Assembly (NCBI RefSeq): GCF_025567045.1
Contig: NZ_JAOQJK010000004.1
Coordinates: 283,154 to 347,153 of the forward strand
Direction: 5' to 3'
Source of the DNA: Barnesiella propionica
GTDB taxonomy: Bacteria; Bacteroidota; Bacteroidia; Bacteroidales; Barnesiellaceae
Length of the DNA stretch: 64,000 nucleotides
Shown: piece after piece, positions 20,326 to 29,523 of the stretch
Position numbering within the stretch: the stretch's first letter is position 1
How the letters are laid out: each line of letters starts with the position of its first letter
Program-made: the position numbers and the translations under genes
Notes under the pieces: generated by a model
Seen by the model: the letters and a program-made list of their open reading frames with translations, nothing else
The model's database searches: none
What the model was told of the DNA's origin: nothing

Positions 20326-21594
20326 TCAAACCGTTTTTTTGCTTACCAAAACCTTGTCAATTCTGGCTCCGTCCATATCAACGATTTCGAAGGTAAAATC
20401 TTTCCAGATAAGTTTTTCTCCTGCATGGGGAATATGTTCCAGAATATCCAGAATTAAACCGCTTAGCGTGTTGTATTCATATTCGGGGTAACAGTCGGTT
20501 ATATCGAAATGATCGAGAAAGTCATAAAAAGGATACTGGCCGTCTATGAGACATGAGCCGTCTTCCCTTATGACTATGTCCGACTCGTCTCCTGCCGGTA
20601 GCATTCCCATAAGGGCATCCATTATATTTCCTAATGTCACGATACCTTCTATTCCTCCGAATTCGTTGGTAACGAGCCCGTAACGAAAGTTTCCCGTACG
20701 TAAACGTTCCATAGCGGCATATACGCTCATGTTTTCGGGAAGGAAATGAGGCGGAGTGATTATTGTGCGGATATTGAAATTTTTATCATCCAGTTTCCCG
20801 AATAATTCTTTTAAAGAAACCACTCCTATCAGATGGTCCAGGCTTTCCCCGTCACAGACGGGATATACGGCGTGAAGTTCCTGGATAATCTTTTCTTTAA
20901 TGGTTGCGTTATCCTCACGTATATTTAATCTTATCAATTCGCTGCGATGTGTCATAACCGACGATATATCCCTGTCGCCCAAGTTAAATACGCGTTCTAC
21001 AATGTCTTGTTCTACTTCCTGCACCGCACCCCCTTCTGTTCCTTCCCGTACGATGGCTTTAATTTCGTCTTCCGTAACCGGTTCTTTCTTATCCGCAATT
21101 CCCAGCAAGCGTGATACGAGAGATGTGCTCCGGCTTAACAGCCAGACAAATGGAGCAGCGATATGCGATATCCAGGTCATGGGACGGGAAACCAATAGGG
21201 CAACCGATTCCGATGCCACCATTCCTATTCGTTTAGGAACCAGTTCTCCGATAATGAGGGTAAGATATGTCACGATTATAACGATGATCGTTTTGGAGGC
21301 CGTAAGGGCATAAGGTTCCAATAAGGGTATTTCTTTTAAAACGGCGGCAAGGTCGCCCGCCAATGATTCACCGGAATACAAACCCGTTAGAATACCGATA
21401 AGAGTGATTCCTATTTGCACGGTAGAGAGGAAACGGTCAGGTTCCTGAGATAGTTTCAATGCAGAGCGGGCTGCTTTGTTTCCTTTTCGTGCACTATTTT
21501 CGAGTTTGACTTTTCGCGCCGAAACTAACGCAATTTCGGACATAGAGAGTAGTCCGTTGCATAAAATGAGAAGAACAATAATTAGAATTTCCAT
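20326..21594 (-). CDS. CNNM/CorC-type hemolysin family protein (DUF21-CBS-CorC_HlyC)
   Basis: A 422-residue inner-membrane protein. The N-terminal DUF21/CNNM domain (about 1-190) has several helices and the motif SMSEIALVSARK. A tandem CBS pair follows (about 205-330, VMTHRSELIRL ... GVVSLKEL ... GIVTLGNIMDALMG). The C-terminal CorC_HlyC domain (about 340-422) ends the protein. Relatives are implicated in magnesium or cobalt efflux and homeostasis; the old hemolysin name reflects an early assay. It is a single minus-strand gene, ending 106 bases past the yhhQ leader. I could not find a convincing promoter. Confidence 0.93.
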   Translation of the reverse strand: MEILIIVLLILCNGLLSMSEIALVSARKVKLENSARKGNKAARSALKLSQEPDRFLSTVQIGITLIGILTGLYSGESLAGDLAAVLKEIPLLEPYALTASKTIIVIIVTYLTLIIGELVPKRIGMVASESVALLVSRPMTWISHIAAPFVWLLSRSTSLVSRLLGIADKKEPVTEDEIKAIVREGTEGGAVQEVEQDIVERVFNLGDRDISSVMTHRSELIRLNIREDNATIKEKIIQELHAVYPVCDGESLDHLIGVVSLKELFGKLDDKNFNIRTIITPPHFLPENMSVYAAMERLRTGNFRYGLVTNEFGGIEGIVTLGNIMDALMGMLPAGDESDIVIREDGSCLIDGQYPFYDFLDHFDITDCYPEYEYNTLSGLILDILEHIPHAGEKLIWKDFTFEIVDMDGARIDKVLVSKKTV

Positions 21595-21789
21595 AAATTC
21601 CGGTTATCCATTGATATAAAAACGAAAATACGATAAATAATGCAAATTGACCTCATCATATCTTATAATTTAACATGGTTTCAGTAAAAGTTTGTGATTC
21701 GGCAGGGATGAAAAAATGATTTGGTTCCGTCTAAAAAAAGAATATTTGAAATATATGTTGAAGAACAGAAAAAAATATATTCATAATTT

Positions 21790-21821
21790 TTTGAGTTCTT
21801 CATCTATTTTTTTTATTTTTG
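21790..21821 (+). promoter_or_regulatory. Promoter for the small lipoprotein gene
   Basis: TTTG at 21790-21793 and TATTTTTG at 21814-21821, 20 bases apart, form a full Bacteroidetes promoter. Transcription would begin near 21828. Confidence 0.65.
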
Positions 21822-21880
21822 AACAAGTGAAGAATGTTTGTGTTGCTCAATTATCTGTGGAGTTATAAAATGTGACGTTT

Positions 21881-22303
21881 ATGAAAGTGAATGCTATGAA
21901 GAACAATTTTTTGATTCCCATACTTTGTATCGTTGCGGCTATGGCTTGTGCGGGATGCCGGAGTGTGGAAGATCCCGGTTTTTCAGTATATTATAATAAG
22001 GATATAATGAATAATCCAGCCAAAGCGGAACTTTGGCTGGTACAATATATACAAGGTAACCTGACAGAATGTAAAAGCCGTGTCGACTTATATGAGTGGA
22101 ATGGAGAGGAATATTATTACGTTTATCATGAATCTGGTGAAAATAGTTTTTCATATCCTACCGCTATTTACCGGAAAGACGGTAGTATTTATGTTTATGC
22201 CGGAGATTCTTTAACAGTAGAATCCGGAGATGAGGCTACCTGTTTCATGAGGGAGGCGGTGAAAAAGGCCACTTTATTTGAGAATAAACCTTGTGAAAGG
22301 TAA
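21881..22303 (+). CDS. Small lipoprotein of unknown function
   Basis: A lipoprotein of about 140 residues. In-frame starts are GTG 21872, ATG 21881 and ATG 21896; the last two both precede the signal peptide and I chose 21881. The hydrophobic leader ends at ACAGC, a slightly unusual lipobox with a Cys at -3. The mature domain carries six Tyr in YEWNGEEYYYVYHESG, a hydrophobic IYRKDGSIYVYAGD strand pair and four Cys in all. I do not recognise the family. It has its own promoter and terminator, so it is monocistronic. Confidence 0.65.
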   Translation: MKVNAMKNNFLIPILCIVAAMACAGCRSVEDPGFSVYYNKDIMNNPAKAELWLVQYIQGNLTECKSRVDLYEWNGEEYYYVYHESGENSFSYPTAIYRKDGSIYVYAGDSLTVESGDEATCFMREAVKKATLFENKPCER

Positions 22304-22341
22304 AGGCTTGAAAAAGCCATATTTTTTTAATATTAGGTGTG

Positions 22342-22376
22342 ACGGCGGATAATATAAGATTGTTCGCCGTTTTTTA
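22342..22376 (+). terminator. Intrinsic terminator after the lipoprotein gene
   Basis: Eight-base arms (22342-22349 and 22363-22370, one G-U pair) are followed by six T. The loop is 13 bases. Confidence 0.7.
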
Positions 22377-22569
22377 TTATTGTTTTACTAACTTTGAATA
22401 TATATAAAAAAACGGTTTTGCCTGTTCCGAGGCTGTTAATTAAATAGACCGAAGTTGTGGCGGAATGAAAAAAAAGTACGATATTTGCATGCCTTTTCTG
22501 GAAGACTCCCTGAAAAAACCTTTTTCTCAAAAATATCGGAATTAGTTTTTTTAGAAGAAGAAAAAGCTA

Positions 22570-22577
22570 TATATTTG
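22570..22577 (+). promoter_or_regulatory. -7 box upstream of the HU gene; remainder of the 22304-22628 gap
   Basis: TATATTTG followed by C matches the Bacteroidetes -7 element; a T-rich -33 region lies at the right distance but reads TTTT. Transcription would begin near 22584, about 45 bases before the HU ATG. The rest of this 325-base gap holds the upstream terminator and no visible gene. Confidence 0.6.
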
Positions 22578-22628
22578 CAAACCAAAAATATAACACAATA
22601 AATATTATAAACGTAAATAATTACAAAA

Positions 22629-22901
22629 ATGACTAAGGCAGACATTGTAAATGAGATCTCAAAAAGTACGGGTGTGGAAAAAGCTATTATCCTGCAGACA
22701 GTTGAGAAATTCATGGAAACAGTTAAAGACTCTTTGGGTAAAGGTGAAAATGTTTACTTGAGAGGTTTTGGAAGCTTTATCGTGAAGAAAAGAGCTCAGA
22801 AAACAGCAAGAAACATTTCTAAAAACACGACAATCATTATACCCGAACATAATATTCCGGCATTTAAGCCTGCCAAAACTTTCATGGGAGAGGTTAAATA
22901 A
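22629..22901 (+). CDS. HU family DNA-binding protein
   Basis: A 90-residue histone-like protein of full HU length. The N-terminal helices (MTKADIVNEISKSTG) are followed by the beta-arm region with LRGFGSFIVKKRAQKTARNI and the C-terminal FKPAKTFMGEVK. HU/IHF proteins bend and compact DNA as dimers. The loop between arms has NTTIIIPEHNIPAFKPAK, which carries the intercalating-proline position. It is followed 36 bases later by a tiny ribosomal-type gene and then RNase G, an order I associate with Bacteroidetes genomes. Confidence 0.97.
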   Translation: MTKADIVNEISKSTGVEKAIILQTVEKFMETVKDSLGKGENVYLRGFGSFIVKKRAQKTARNISKNTTIIIPEHNIPAFKPAKTFMGEVK

Positions 22902-22937
22902 GAAACATCATTACTAATTATTAAAGTATAAAAAGCT

Positions 22938-23027
22938 ATGCCAAGCGGAAAAAAAAGAAAAGGACACAAAATGTCCACGCACAAGCGTAAAAAAAGACTG
23001 AGGAAAAACAGACATAAGAAGAAATAA
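22938..23027 (+). CDS. 29-residue basic protein, AURKAIP1/COX24 (mS38-like)
   Basis: The sequence begins MPSGKKRKGHKMSTHKRKKR and ends RHKKK: 29 residues, most of them Lys, Arg or His. The core KMSTHKRKKRLRKNR fits the AURKAIP1/COX24 domain, whose mitochondrial member mS38 is a small-subunit ribosomal protein. A bacterial ribosomal role is inferred. ATG at 22938 is preceded by an A-rich stretch and follows HU by 36 bases; a strong terminator stands 31 bases after the stop. It is easily missed by gene finders because of its size. Confidence 0.85.
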   Translation: MPSGKKRKGHKMSTHKRKKRLRKNRHKKK

Positions 23028-23057
23028 TTGTTTGTCTTCTCAAAATGACAGAGACCT

Positions 23058-23102
23058 AAAGAACAAACTTAATAATTCTGTTTTTTATTAAGTTTGTTCT
23101 TT
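23058..23102 (+). terminator. Strong terminator after the HU and small-protein genes
   Basis: A perfect 18-base stem (23058-23075 / 23085-23102) with a 9-base loop ends in TTT. It isolates the HU unit from the RNase G gene. Confidence 0.8.
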
Positions 23103-23274
23103 CTGCTTTATGACAAAAGAAATATATCCGGTTTGGAGTAAAAAAGAATATTTTACCGAAACTTTGTGTGTTTCTGATAGTTGTATAAGCAGTAACCTGA
23201 CCGGTAAGTGCCGGGTAATATAAATTCCCGACATTCTATCTATAAAAAAATAAAAGTAACCTAAAAAACGAAAG

Positions 23275-24846
23275 ATGTCCAGCGAACTTGTAGTTGACGT
23301 ACAAGCCAAGGAGGTATCGATAGCACTACTTGAAGATAAACGATTGGTCGAGCTTCAGAAAGAAGCCCGGAATATATCGTTTGCCGTAGGCGATATTTAT
23401 TTGGGGCGTATAAAGAAGCTAATGCCGGGACTAAATGCTGCATTCGTAGATGTGGGTTACGAAAAGGATGCATTCCTTCATTATTTAGATTTAGGTTCGC
23501 AGTTCAATTCCTGTGAAAAATTTATCCGCCAGTCTCTTTCGGACCGCAAACGGGTTTTGTCCATTTCAAAATTTAAATTACTTCCAGAAATAGAGAAAGA
23601 AGGAACCGTTAGCGATACTCTCAAAGTGGGCCAGGAAGTACTGGTGCAGATTGCTAAAGAGCCAATTTCATCAAAGGGTCCCCGGCTGACGGCCGAGATA
23701 TCTTTTGCAGGGCGTTTTCTGGTACTGATACCTTTCTCTGATAAGGTGTCGATCTCGCAAAAGATAAAATCCAATGAGGAAAAGGCGCGTCTCAAGCAAT
23801 TAATACAGAGCATAAAACCCAAGAATTTCGGCGTTATAGTACGTACCGTTGCAGAAAATAAGAGGGTTGCAGAACTGAACAACGAATTAAAAACATTGGT
23901 GAAATGCTGGGAAGATGCATTGGTAAAGTTACAAAAGGCTACTACGCCCTCTCTTATATATGAGGAAACGGGACGTACGGTAGGGGTACTACGGGATATT
24001 TTCAGCCCATCTTTCGAAAATATTCATGTAAACGATCCGGATGTATATCAGCAGATATATAATTATGTGAGCCTTATAGCACCCGAACGTAAAGAAATAG
24101 TGAAACTATATTCGGGAGGATTACCTATCTTCGACAATTTTGCCATAACTAAACAGATTAAGTCTTCGTTCGGTAAGACTGTTTCTTTTAAAAGCGGGGC
24201 CTACCTGATCATTGAACATACCGAAGCGCTTCACGTAATAGATGTAAATAGCGGGAATCGTTCTAAGGCGTCGAATAATCAGGAGGCGAATGCACTCGAT
24301 GTCAATATGTATGCTGCAGAGGAAATTGCCAGGCAATTACGGTTGCGCGATATGGGCGGTATCATAGTTATTGATTACATAGACATGCAGGAGGCAGAGA
24401 ATAGACAGAAACTTTACGACCGTATGAGGGAATTGATGGCAAATGACCGTGCCAAACACAACATCTTGCCTTTAAGTAAGTTCGGGCTTATGCAGATTAC
24501 TCGTCAGAGAGTGCGTCCGGCATTGGATATTATGACGTCCGAAAAATGCCCAACTTGTTACGGTAAAGGTATTATTCCCCCATCTTTATTGTTTACCGAC
24601 AGACTGGAAGACAAGATTGCGTACCTGATCTTTAAACTGAAGATTAAAAATTTTACTTTACACGTACATCCTTTTATTGCAGCTTATGTCAATAAGGGAT
24701 TTTTTTCCCTTAAATGGCGGTGGAAATGTAAATATTCATTTCGCTTCAAATTGATACCGGATCAGTCTTTAGCTTTTCTCGAATATAAGTTTTTTGATTC
24801 TGAGAAAAATGAGATCGATCTGAAGGAAGAAATTGAGATAAAATAA
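23275..24846 (+). CDS. rng: Ribonuclease G/E family protein
   Basis: A 523-residue single-strand-specific endoribonuclease of RNase G size, lacking the long C-terminal scaffold of RNase E. An S1 domain with inserted sequence (about 40-125, VGDIYLGRIKKLMPGLNAAFVDVG) is followed by the catalytic DNase I-like region with the Mg-binding residues in HVIDVNSGN and IIVIDYIDM. The zinc-link Cys pair is CPTCYGKG (about residue 424). It processes rRNA precursors and decays mRNA. The start at 23275 matches the family N-terminus (SSELVVDVQ). Confidence 0.95.
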   Translation: MSSELVVDVQAKEVSIALLEDKRLVELQKEARNISFAVGDIYLGRIKKLMPGLNAAFVDVGYEKDAFLHYLDLGSQFNSCEKFIRQSLSDRKRVLSISKFKLLPEIEKEGTVSDTLKVGQEVLVQIAKEPISSKGPRLTAEISFAGRFLVLIPFSDKVSISQKIKSNEEKARLKQLIQSIKPKNFGVIVRTVAENKRVAELNNELKTLVKCWEDALVKLQKATTPSLIYEETGRTVGVLRDIFSPSFENIHVNDPDVYQQIYNYVSLIAPERKEIVKLYSGGLPIFDNFAITKQIKSSFGKTVSFKSGAYLIIEHTEALHVIDVNSGNRSKASNNQEANALDVNMYAAEEIARQLRLRDMGGIIVIDYIDMQEAENRQKLYDRMRELMANDRAKHNILPLSKFGLMQITRQRVRPALDIMTSEKCPTCYGKGIIPPSLLFTDRLEDKIAYLIFKLKIKNFTLHVHPFIAAYVNKGFFSLKWRWKCKYSFRFKLIPDQSLAFLEYKFFDSEKNEIDLKEEIEIK

Positions 24847-24865
24847 TTTTATCTTGCTATGATTT

Positions 24866-24895
24866 AAATAAGGCGCTTCTAAAAGCGCCTTATTT
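24866..24895 (+). terminator. Intrinsic terminator after rng
   Basis: A perfect 13-base stem (24866-24878 / 24883-24895) with a CTAA loop has a GC-rich core (GGCGC). Confidence 0.75.
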
Positions 24896-24954
24896 AGCTT
24901 TTGTACTTCGATTATTTATTGTAGTATTCTGTTTTGCCTCTAATAAATTACAAT

Positions 24955-25518
24955 ATGGATTTTACCGGTAGAATAAAAGATGTATATCATTTGCCCGAAG
25001 ACGGGATACAACTTTTATGGGAAAACGTAGAAGTTGTTTCTTTTCGGAAAAAAGAAGTGGTTGTAGAAGAGGGAGGTCGCGATGATTTTATTTATTTTGT
25101 AAGTAGCGGCTCTGTACGGGGATATGTTTGTCGGGAAGGCAAAGAGAGGACATTCATGTTTGCCTTTGAAGGTGATGTGGCGGGTACTGTATTCGGTATG
25201 ACCGGACGGGCGACTGCCCGGATGAATATTGAGACTATGGAAGATACCACTCTTTTAAAAATATCACGGAAAATATTAGAAGAAATTTTTTCGTCATCGG
25301 TCGAAATGGCAAATTGGGGACGCAGGCTGATGGAAAAAAGCCTGCTCGAATACGAGCATTATTTCATTGATTATTTTTGGGCCAATAAAAGTATTCAGTA
25401 TAGAATGATAATGAAAGAATATCCCGAATTATTACAGCGTGTTTCATTGAAAGAACTGGCATCGTACCTGAATGTGACACCTCAAACTTTAAGCCGTATC
25501 CGTGCCGGCCTTAGATGA
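24955..25518 (+). CDS. Crp/Fnr family transcriptional regulator
   Basis: A 187-residue regulator with an N-terminal cyclic-nucleotide-type beta-roll (about 10-120, FVSSGSVRGYVCREGKERT and FAFEGDVAGT) and a C-terminal winged-helix DNA-binding segment (SLKELASYLNVTPQTLSRIR). It lacks the four-Cys iron-sulphur cluster of true Fnr and has a shortened helix-turn-helix end, like many Bacteroidetes Crp-like proteins. The ATG at 24955 is used; an in-frame TTG at 24934 would add seven residues without homology. A perfect palindrome directly after this gene covers the promoter of the downstream drug-pump gene, which is therefore its most likely target. Confidence 0.9.
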   Translation: MDFTGRIKDVYHLPEDGIQLLWENVEVVSFRKKEVVVEEGGRDDFIYFVSSGSVRGYVCREGKERTFMFAFEGDVAGTVFGMTGRATARMNIETMEDTTLLKISRKILEEIFSSSVEMANWGRRLMEKSLLEYEHYFIDYFWANKSIQYRMIMKEYPELLQRVSLKELASYLNVTPQTLSRIRAGLR

Positions 25519-25550
25519 TTTATTATCATAAGACAACTTTATATTCATAT

Positions 25551-25587
25551 ACTGATTTTAATTTTGTACCGGAAAATTAAAATCAGT
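25551..25587 (+). promoter_or_regulatory. Perfect 15-base palindrome overlapping the SMR gene promoter
   Basis: Arms 25551-25565 and 25573-25587 are exact reverse complements around 7 bases. The left arm contains TAATTTTG (25559-25566), a -7 box. A protein bound here would block transcription of the pump gene that starts 4 bases further on. The RNA could also fold into a hairpin just before the start codon. Confidence 0.75.
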
Positions 25588-25591
25588 ATTT

Positions 25592-25924
25592 ATGAAACCA
25601 TTTATATTTTTATTTATCGCTATTATCTTTGAGACGGTAGCAACATCTGCGTTAAAAGCCAGTGAGCAGTTTACACGGATATTTCCGAGCGCATTGACCA
25701 TCATAGGGTATTTAGTCGCTTTTTATTGCCTGAGTATTACCTTGAAGACTATTCCGGTAGGGATTGCTTATGCTATTTGGTCGGGAGTCGGAATCATATT
25801 GATCTCTCTGGTTGGAATTTTCTTTTTTAAGCAGGCGCTGGATTTGCCTTCTATTATCGGTCTCGTGTTGATTGTTCTGGGTGTGTTGATTATAAATGTA
25901 TTTTCCAAATTACTTCCGCATTAA
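25592..25924 (+). CDS. SMR family multidrug efflux transporter (EmrE/Qac type)
   Basis: A 110-residue inner-membrane protein with four transmembrane helices that works as an antiparallel dimer, exchanging protons for quaternary ammonium or other lipophilic cations. Essential residues of the EmrE type are present: Glu14 (IIFETVATS), Tyr40, Tyr60 and Trp63 (GIAYAIWSGVG). The sequence is closer to EmrE/Qac than to guanidinium exporters. A Crp/Fnr-like gene and a large palindrome sit directly upstream, suggesting a regulated efflux pair. Confidence 0.93.
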   Translation: MKPFIFLFIAIIFETVATSALKASEQFTRIFPSALTIIGYLVAFYCLSITLKTIPVGIAYAIWSGVGIILISLVGIFFFKQALDLPSIIGLVLIVLGVLIINVFSKLLPH

Positions 25925-25937
25925 TACAGATAGATCG

Positions 25938-26870
25938 TTAAAGTTTTTCGGGTGTATAGTATTTTCCCTGATAGGTGTCTCTTTCCTGCATCCGGTGCAA
26001 TAAACGTGCTGTAAATTCGTAGTTTTTCAGTCCCCATTGGGGGGCAATGAGTAGCTCTTTGGGTGATTGGGATACAAAGCGTTCTATTACAATTCCCGGA
26101 TTAAGGCGTTCGGCGAAATCAATGGCCAGATCGATATATTCGTCGATTTCGTATAAATGGAATTTTTCAGGTGTCTCCATATATTGTCTGGCCATGTGGG
26201 TATGCCGGATTAGTTGTAATTGATGCAGCTTGAGGGTGGTGAGAGGAAGACAGGAAATTTTTTCTGCATGACTCAAGATCGTATTGCGGTCTTCTCCCGG
26301 TAATCCCAGTATCAGATGGGCTCCCGTTAATATACCTGCAGCGGCAGTTTTGCAGATAGTCTCCTTAGCCGTTTCAAAGTCATGTCCCCGGTTGATATAT
26401 TGTAATGTGGAATTATATGTGCTTTCTACCCCGTATTCAATCAATACGAATGTTTTTTGTGCCAGTCGGGTAAGGTAATCCAGCAGTTTATCGGGCATAC
26501 AATCGGGACGGGTACCTATTATAAGACCTACAACTCCGGGAATAGCAAGAGCCTCCTCGTATTTTTCCGTCAATTCGGTTAATTTACCGTATGTATTCGT
26601 ATAGGACTGAAAATATGCCAGATATTTCATTTCGGGATATTTTCGGCTGAAAAACTCGATACCTTCGGAAATTTGCCGGGAAATACTTTTGTTTGTTTGG
26701 CAGTATTCAGGGCTGAAGGTCTGGTTATTGCAATAAGTGCATCCTCCTGTCCCAACAGTACCGTCACGGTTGGGACAAGTGAATCCGGCATTTACCGATA
26801 TCTTTTGTACTTTAAAATCGAATCGGGATTTTAGAAAATCTCCCAATTCAAAATATCGTTTCCGGTTCAT
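25938..26870 (-). CDS. TIGR01212 family radical SAM protein (YhcC-like)
   Basis: A 310-residue radical SAM enzyme. The N-terminal cluster motif is CPNRDGTVGTGGCTYCNN: C-x(10-14)-C-x2-C arrangement binding a 4Fe-4S cluster, as in the TIGR01212 family. The barrel has LIEYGVESTYNSTLQYINRGHD and HLILGLPGED. The substrate of the family is uncertain; it is usually considered an RNA- or small-molecule-acting enzyme. The start overlaps the stop of the M20 peptidase gene by 4 bases (26867-26870), so it is the last gene of the aroC operon and probably translationally coupled. Confidence 0.9.
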   Translation of the reverse strand: MNRKRYFELGDFLKSRFDFKVQKISVNAGFTCPNRDGTVGTGGCTYCNNQTFSPEYCQTNKSISRQISEGIEFFSRKYPEMKYLAYFQSYTNTYGKLTELTEKYEEALAIPGVVGLIIGTRPDCMPDKLLDYLTRLAQKTFVLIEYGVESTYNSTLQYINRGHDFETAKETICKTAAAGILTGAHLILGLPGEDRNTILSHAEKISCLPLTTLKLHQLQLIRHTHMARQYMETPEKFHLYEIDEYIDLAIDFAERLNPGIVIERFVSQSPKELLIAPQWGLKNYEFTARLLHRMQERDTYQGKYYTPEKL

Positions 26871-28231
26871 TCTTTATCTCCATAACGATTATAGAATTCA
26901 ACGACGGCTACAATACCGTTCTCGAACATCTGAACGGGGAAGTTCTCGTTCGGGGAGTGAGTTGCATCCGATTCCAGTCCGAATCCCATTAATATGGATT
27001 TTATTCCCAGCACTTTTTCAAAAGAAGCGATGATAGGTATACTACCTCCACGTCTTACAGCCAAAGGCTGTTTCCCGAAAGCCAGTGCATATCCGGCTTC
27101 GGCGGCTTTGTATGCAGGTAAATCAATAGGACATACATAACTTTCCCCTCCATGCATGGGTGTGATTTTTACCTTTACACTGCGGGGAGCTGTTTTTTTG
27201 ATATAATCTATGAAGAGCCGGGAAATTTTGTCATGGTTTTGATGAGGAACCAGGCGGCAAGAGACTTTTGCATAGGCTTTAGAGGGTAGTACTGTTTTAG
27301 ACCCTTCTCCCGTATATCCGCCCCAGATCCCGCAGATATCGAATGTAGGCCGGATCGCTGTATGTTCCAGAGTAGAGTAACCTTTTTCACCTGCCAGCTC
27401 TTCTACATCTAACGCTTTTTTATATTTGTTTTCGTCATAAGGTACGGCAGTCAGCATGGCACGTTCTTTTGCAGATACTTCTTCCACCTCGTCGTAGAAT
27501 CCAGGAACTGTGATCCGCCCGTCATTATCGAGTATTTCTCCCAGCATTTTGCATAAGACGTTTATGGGGTTAGCCACAGCTCCGCCGAAAATACCCGAAT
27601 GCAGGTCCCTGTTGGGACCGGTAACTTCTATTTCCCAGTAAGCCAGTCCGCGAAGACCCGTGGTAATGGACGGAGTATCCGGCCCGACCATACTGGTATC
27701 TGAAACCAGGATGACATCCGCTTTCAGCAACTCCTTATGTTTCTCGCAGAATTCTTCAATGCCGGGAGAACCTATTTCTTCTCCGCCTTCGAAAAGGAAT
27801 TTCACATTGCATTTTAATAAGTTATGCTTTAATGCTATTTCGAAGGCTTTCACCTGTATGAAGGATTGTCCTTTATCATCGTCGGCACCGCGTCCCCATA
27901 AATGTCCGTCGCGTATAACTGGTTCGAACGGATCGCTTTTCCATAAATCCAGAGGTTCTATGGGCATGACGTCATAATGACCATATACCAGTACGGTCGG
28001 TGCATCAGGACTAATCGTTTTTTGTGCGAATACGACCGGATTAGCGGTAGTAGGCATAATTTCGGCGTTATCTGCTCCTGCAGCCAACAGCAATTCTTTC
28101 CATCGTTCGGCACAGGCTACCATATCTTGTTTGTGCCCGGGTAATGCACTGATAGAAGGTATGCGTATTAAAGAAAACAGTTCTTCCTTAAACCGTTCGT
28201 TATTGTCTTTTATATATTGTCTGGTATTCAT
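26867..28231 (-). CDS. M20 family metallo-dipeptidase
   Basis: A 454-residue zinc peptidase of the M20 family (carnosinase/CNDP-type). Metal ligands are visible in VYGHYDVMPIEPLD (His, Asp), GADDDKGQ, FEGGEEIGSPG and ATHSPNEN. A lid/dimerisation domain occupies the middle (about 190-300, FGGAVANPINVL). Such enzymes hydrolyse dipeptides in the cytosol. The start is the ATG at 28231, because homology begins at MNTRQYIKDN; an in-frame upstream start would add 35 residues. It lies between aroC (11 bases before) and a radical SAM gene (4-base overlap). Confidence 0.93.
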   Translation of the reverse strand: MNTRQYIKDNNERFKEELFSLIRIPSISALPGHKQDMVACAERWKELLLAAGADNAEIMPTTANPVVFAQKTISPDAPTVLVYGHYDVMPIEPLDLWKSDPFEPVIRDGHLWGRGADDDKGQSFIQVKAFEIALKHNLLKCNVKFLFEGGEEIGSPGIEEFCEKHKELLKADVILVSDTSMVGPDTPSITTGLRGLAYWEIEVTGPNRDLHSGIFGGAVANPINVLCKMLGEILDNDGRITVPGFYDEVEEVSAKERAMLTAVPYDENKYKKALDVEELAGEKGYSTLEHTAIRPTFDICGIWGGYTGEGSKTVLPSKAYAKVSCRLVPHQNHDKISRLFIDYIKKTAPRSVKVKITPMHGGESYVCPIDLPAYKAAEAGYALAFGKQPLAVRRGGSIPIIASFEKVLGIKSILMGFGLESDATHSPNENFPVQMFENGIVAVVEFYNRYGDKE

Positions 28232-28242
28232 TGCAGTTTGGT

Positions 28243-29316
28243 TTAAATATGTTTGGTTTTGTTTAATAAGTAATGGTCGAGAATAACCATGGCAGCCATA
28301 GCTTCTACAATGGGTACGGCTCTGGGAAGTACGCACGGATCGTGCCGTCCTTTTGCTTTAAGAACCATGGGATTACCGTTTACATCTACAGTGTCTATGT
28401 CACGGAGGATTGTTGCAACCGGTTTGAAAGCTACTTTGAAGTAGATGTCTTCTCCGTTCGAAATGCCTCCCTGTATACCTCCGGAGTGGTTGGTTCGGGT
28501 CGATATTTTCCCTTTCCGGTTCATAAATACGTCGTTCATTTGTGAGCCCCGGTATTGTACTCCATCGAATCCCATCCCATATTCAAATCCTTTAACGGCA
28601 TTAATGCTTAGCATCGCACTACCCAGATCCGCATGCAGTTTATTGAATACAGGATCTCCCAATCCTGCGGGAACATTCCGGATTACCCCTGTTATGACAC
28701 CGCCTACCGTATCTCCTTCACCTTTGATATATGAAATATATTCTACCATTTTTTTTGCGATTTCCGTATCGGGGCAGCGTACCGGATTTTGTTCGGCTAT
28801 ATTCAAATCATAGTGTGTATAATCTTCCGGTAGTTTTATTTCGCCGACCTGTGAGGTATAAGCTCTTACATCTACTCCTATTTGTAATAGCGCCAGTTTT
28901 GCAAACGCTCCGGCGACACACCGGGCTATCGTTTCCCTGGCCGAGGATCGTCCTCCTCCTCTGTGATCCCGGAAAGCATATTTTTGACGATATGTAAAGT
29001 CGGCATGAGAGGGGCGAAAGCAATCTTTCATATTATTGTAATCTGCAGATATCTGGTTTTCGTTATATACGACAAAACCTATAGGGGTTCCGGTCGTTAC
29101 ACCTTCGAATGTACCGGATAATATCTCTACACGGTCGCCCTCTCTGCGTTGTGTCACTATTGGGGATTGTCCCGGCTTGCGACGGTCCAGTTCCGATTGT
29201 ATAAAATCCATATCTACCGGAATTCCGGCAGGCATGCCGTCAATGACTCCGCCTATTCCTTTACCATGAGATTCACCGAACGAGGTGAGTCTGAATAATG
29301 TCCCGAATGTATTCAT
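28243..29316 (-). CDS. aroC: Chorismate synthase
   Basis: Cytosolic FMN-dependent enzyme making chorismate from EPSP, the last shared step to aromatic amino acids, folate and menaquinone. At 357 residues it has normal size. Motifs include [18 protein letters not shown] at the N-terminus, [23 protein letters not shown], and the C-terminal [19 protein letters not shown]. It is the first gene of a minus-strand unit with a dipeptidase and a radical SAM protein. The -7 box upstream is only a near-match (TATCTTTA, 29349-29356). Confidence 0.98.
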   Translation of the reverse strand: MNTFGTLFRLTSFGESHGKGIGGVIDGMPAGIPVDMDFIQSELDRRKPGQSPIVTQRREGDRVEILSGTFEGVTTGTPIGFVVYNENQISADYNNMKDCFRPSHADFTYRQKYAFRDHRGGGRSSARETIARCVAGAFAKLALLQIGVDVRAYTSQVGEIKLPEDYTHYDLNIAEQNPVRCPDTEIAKKMVEYISYIKGEGDTVGGVITGVIRNVPAGLGDPVFNKLHADLGSAMLSINAVKGFEYGMGFDGVQYRGSQMNDVFMNRKGKISTRTNHSGGIQGGISNGEDIYFKVAFKPVATILRDIDTVDVNGNPMVLKAKGRHDPCVLPRAVPIVEAMAAMVILDHYLLNKTKHI

Positions 29317-29523
29317 ACGTTCCGATTATCATTAAATTTATTGAAGTCTAAAGATACATTTTTTCTTGTAAAAGCGGTAATTTAATAGCATACTTTTTAG
29401 ATTTTCCGGTATATATACCGATGTTGAGACCATTTTTTCTTTCTTTAATTGCAAAAGAACTATTGCTTTATAAACCGGGAATATAAAGACGAATCATGTT
29501 TATAATAAATTAAGTAAAATGTT

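Noticed and set aside
26867..28336. Longer start for the M20 peptidase at 28336
   Set aside because: The extra 35 residues overlap the end of aroC, have no homology and are rich in Arg, His and Tyr as in chance reading; ATG 28231 fits the family.
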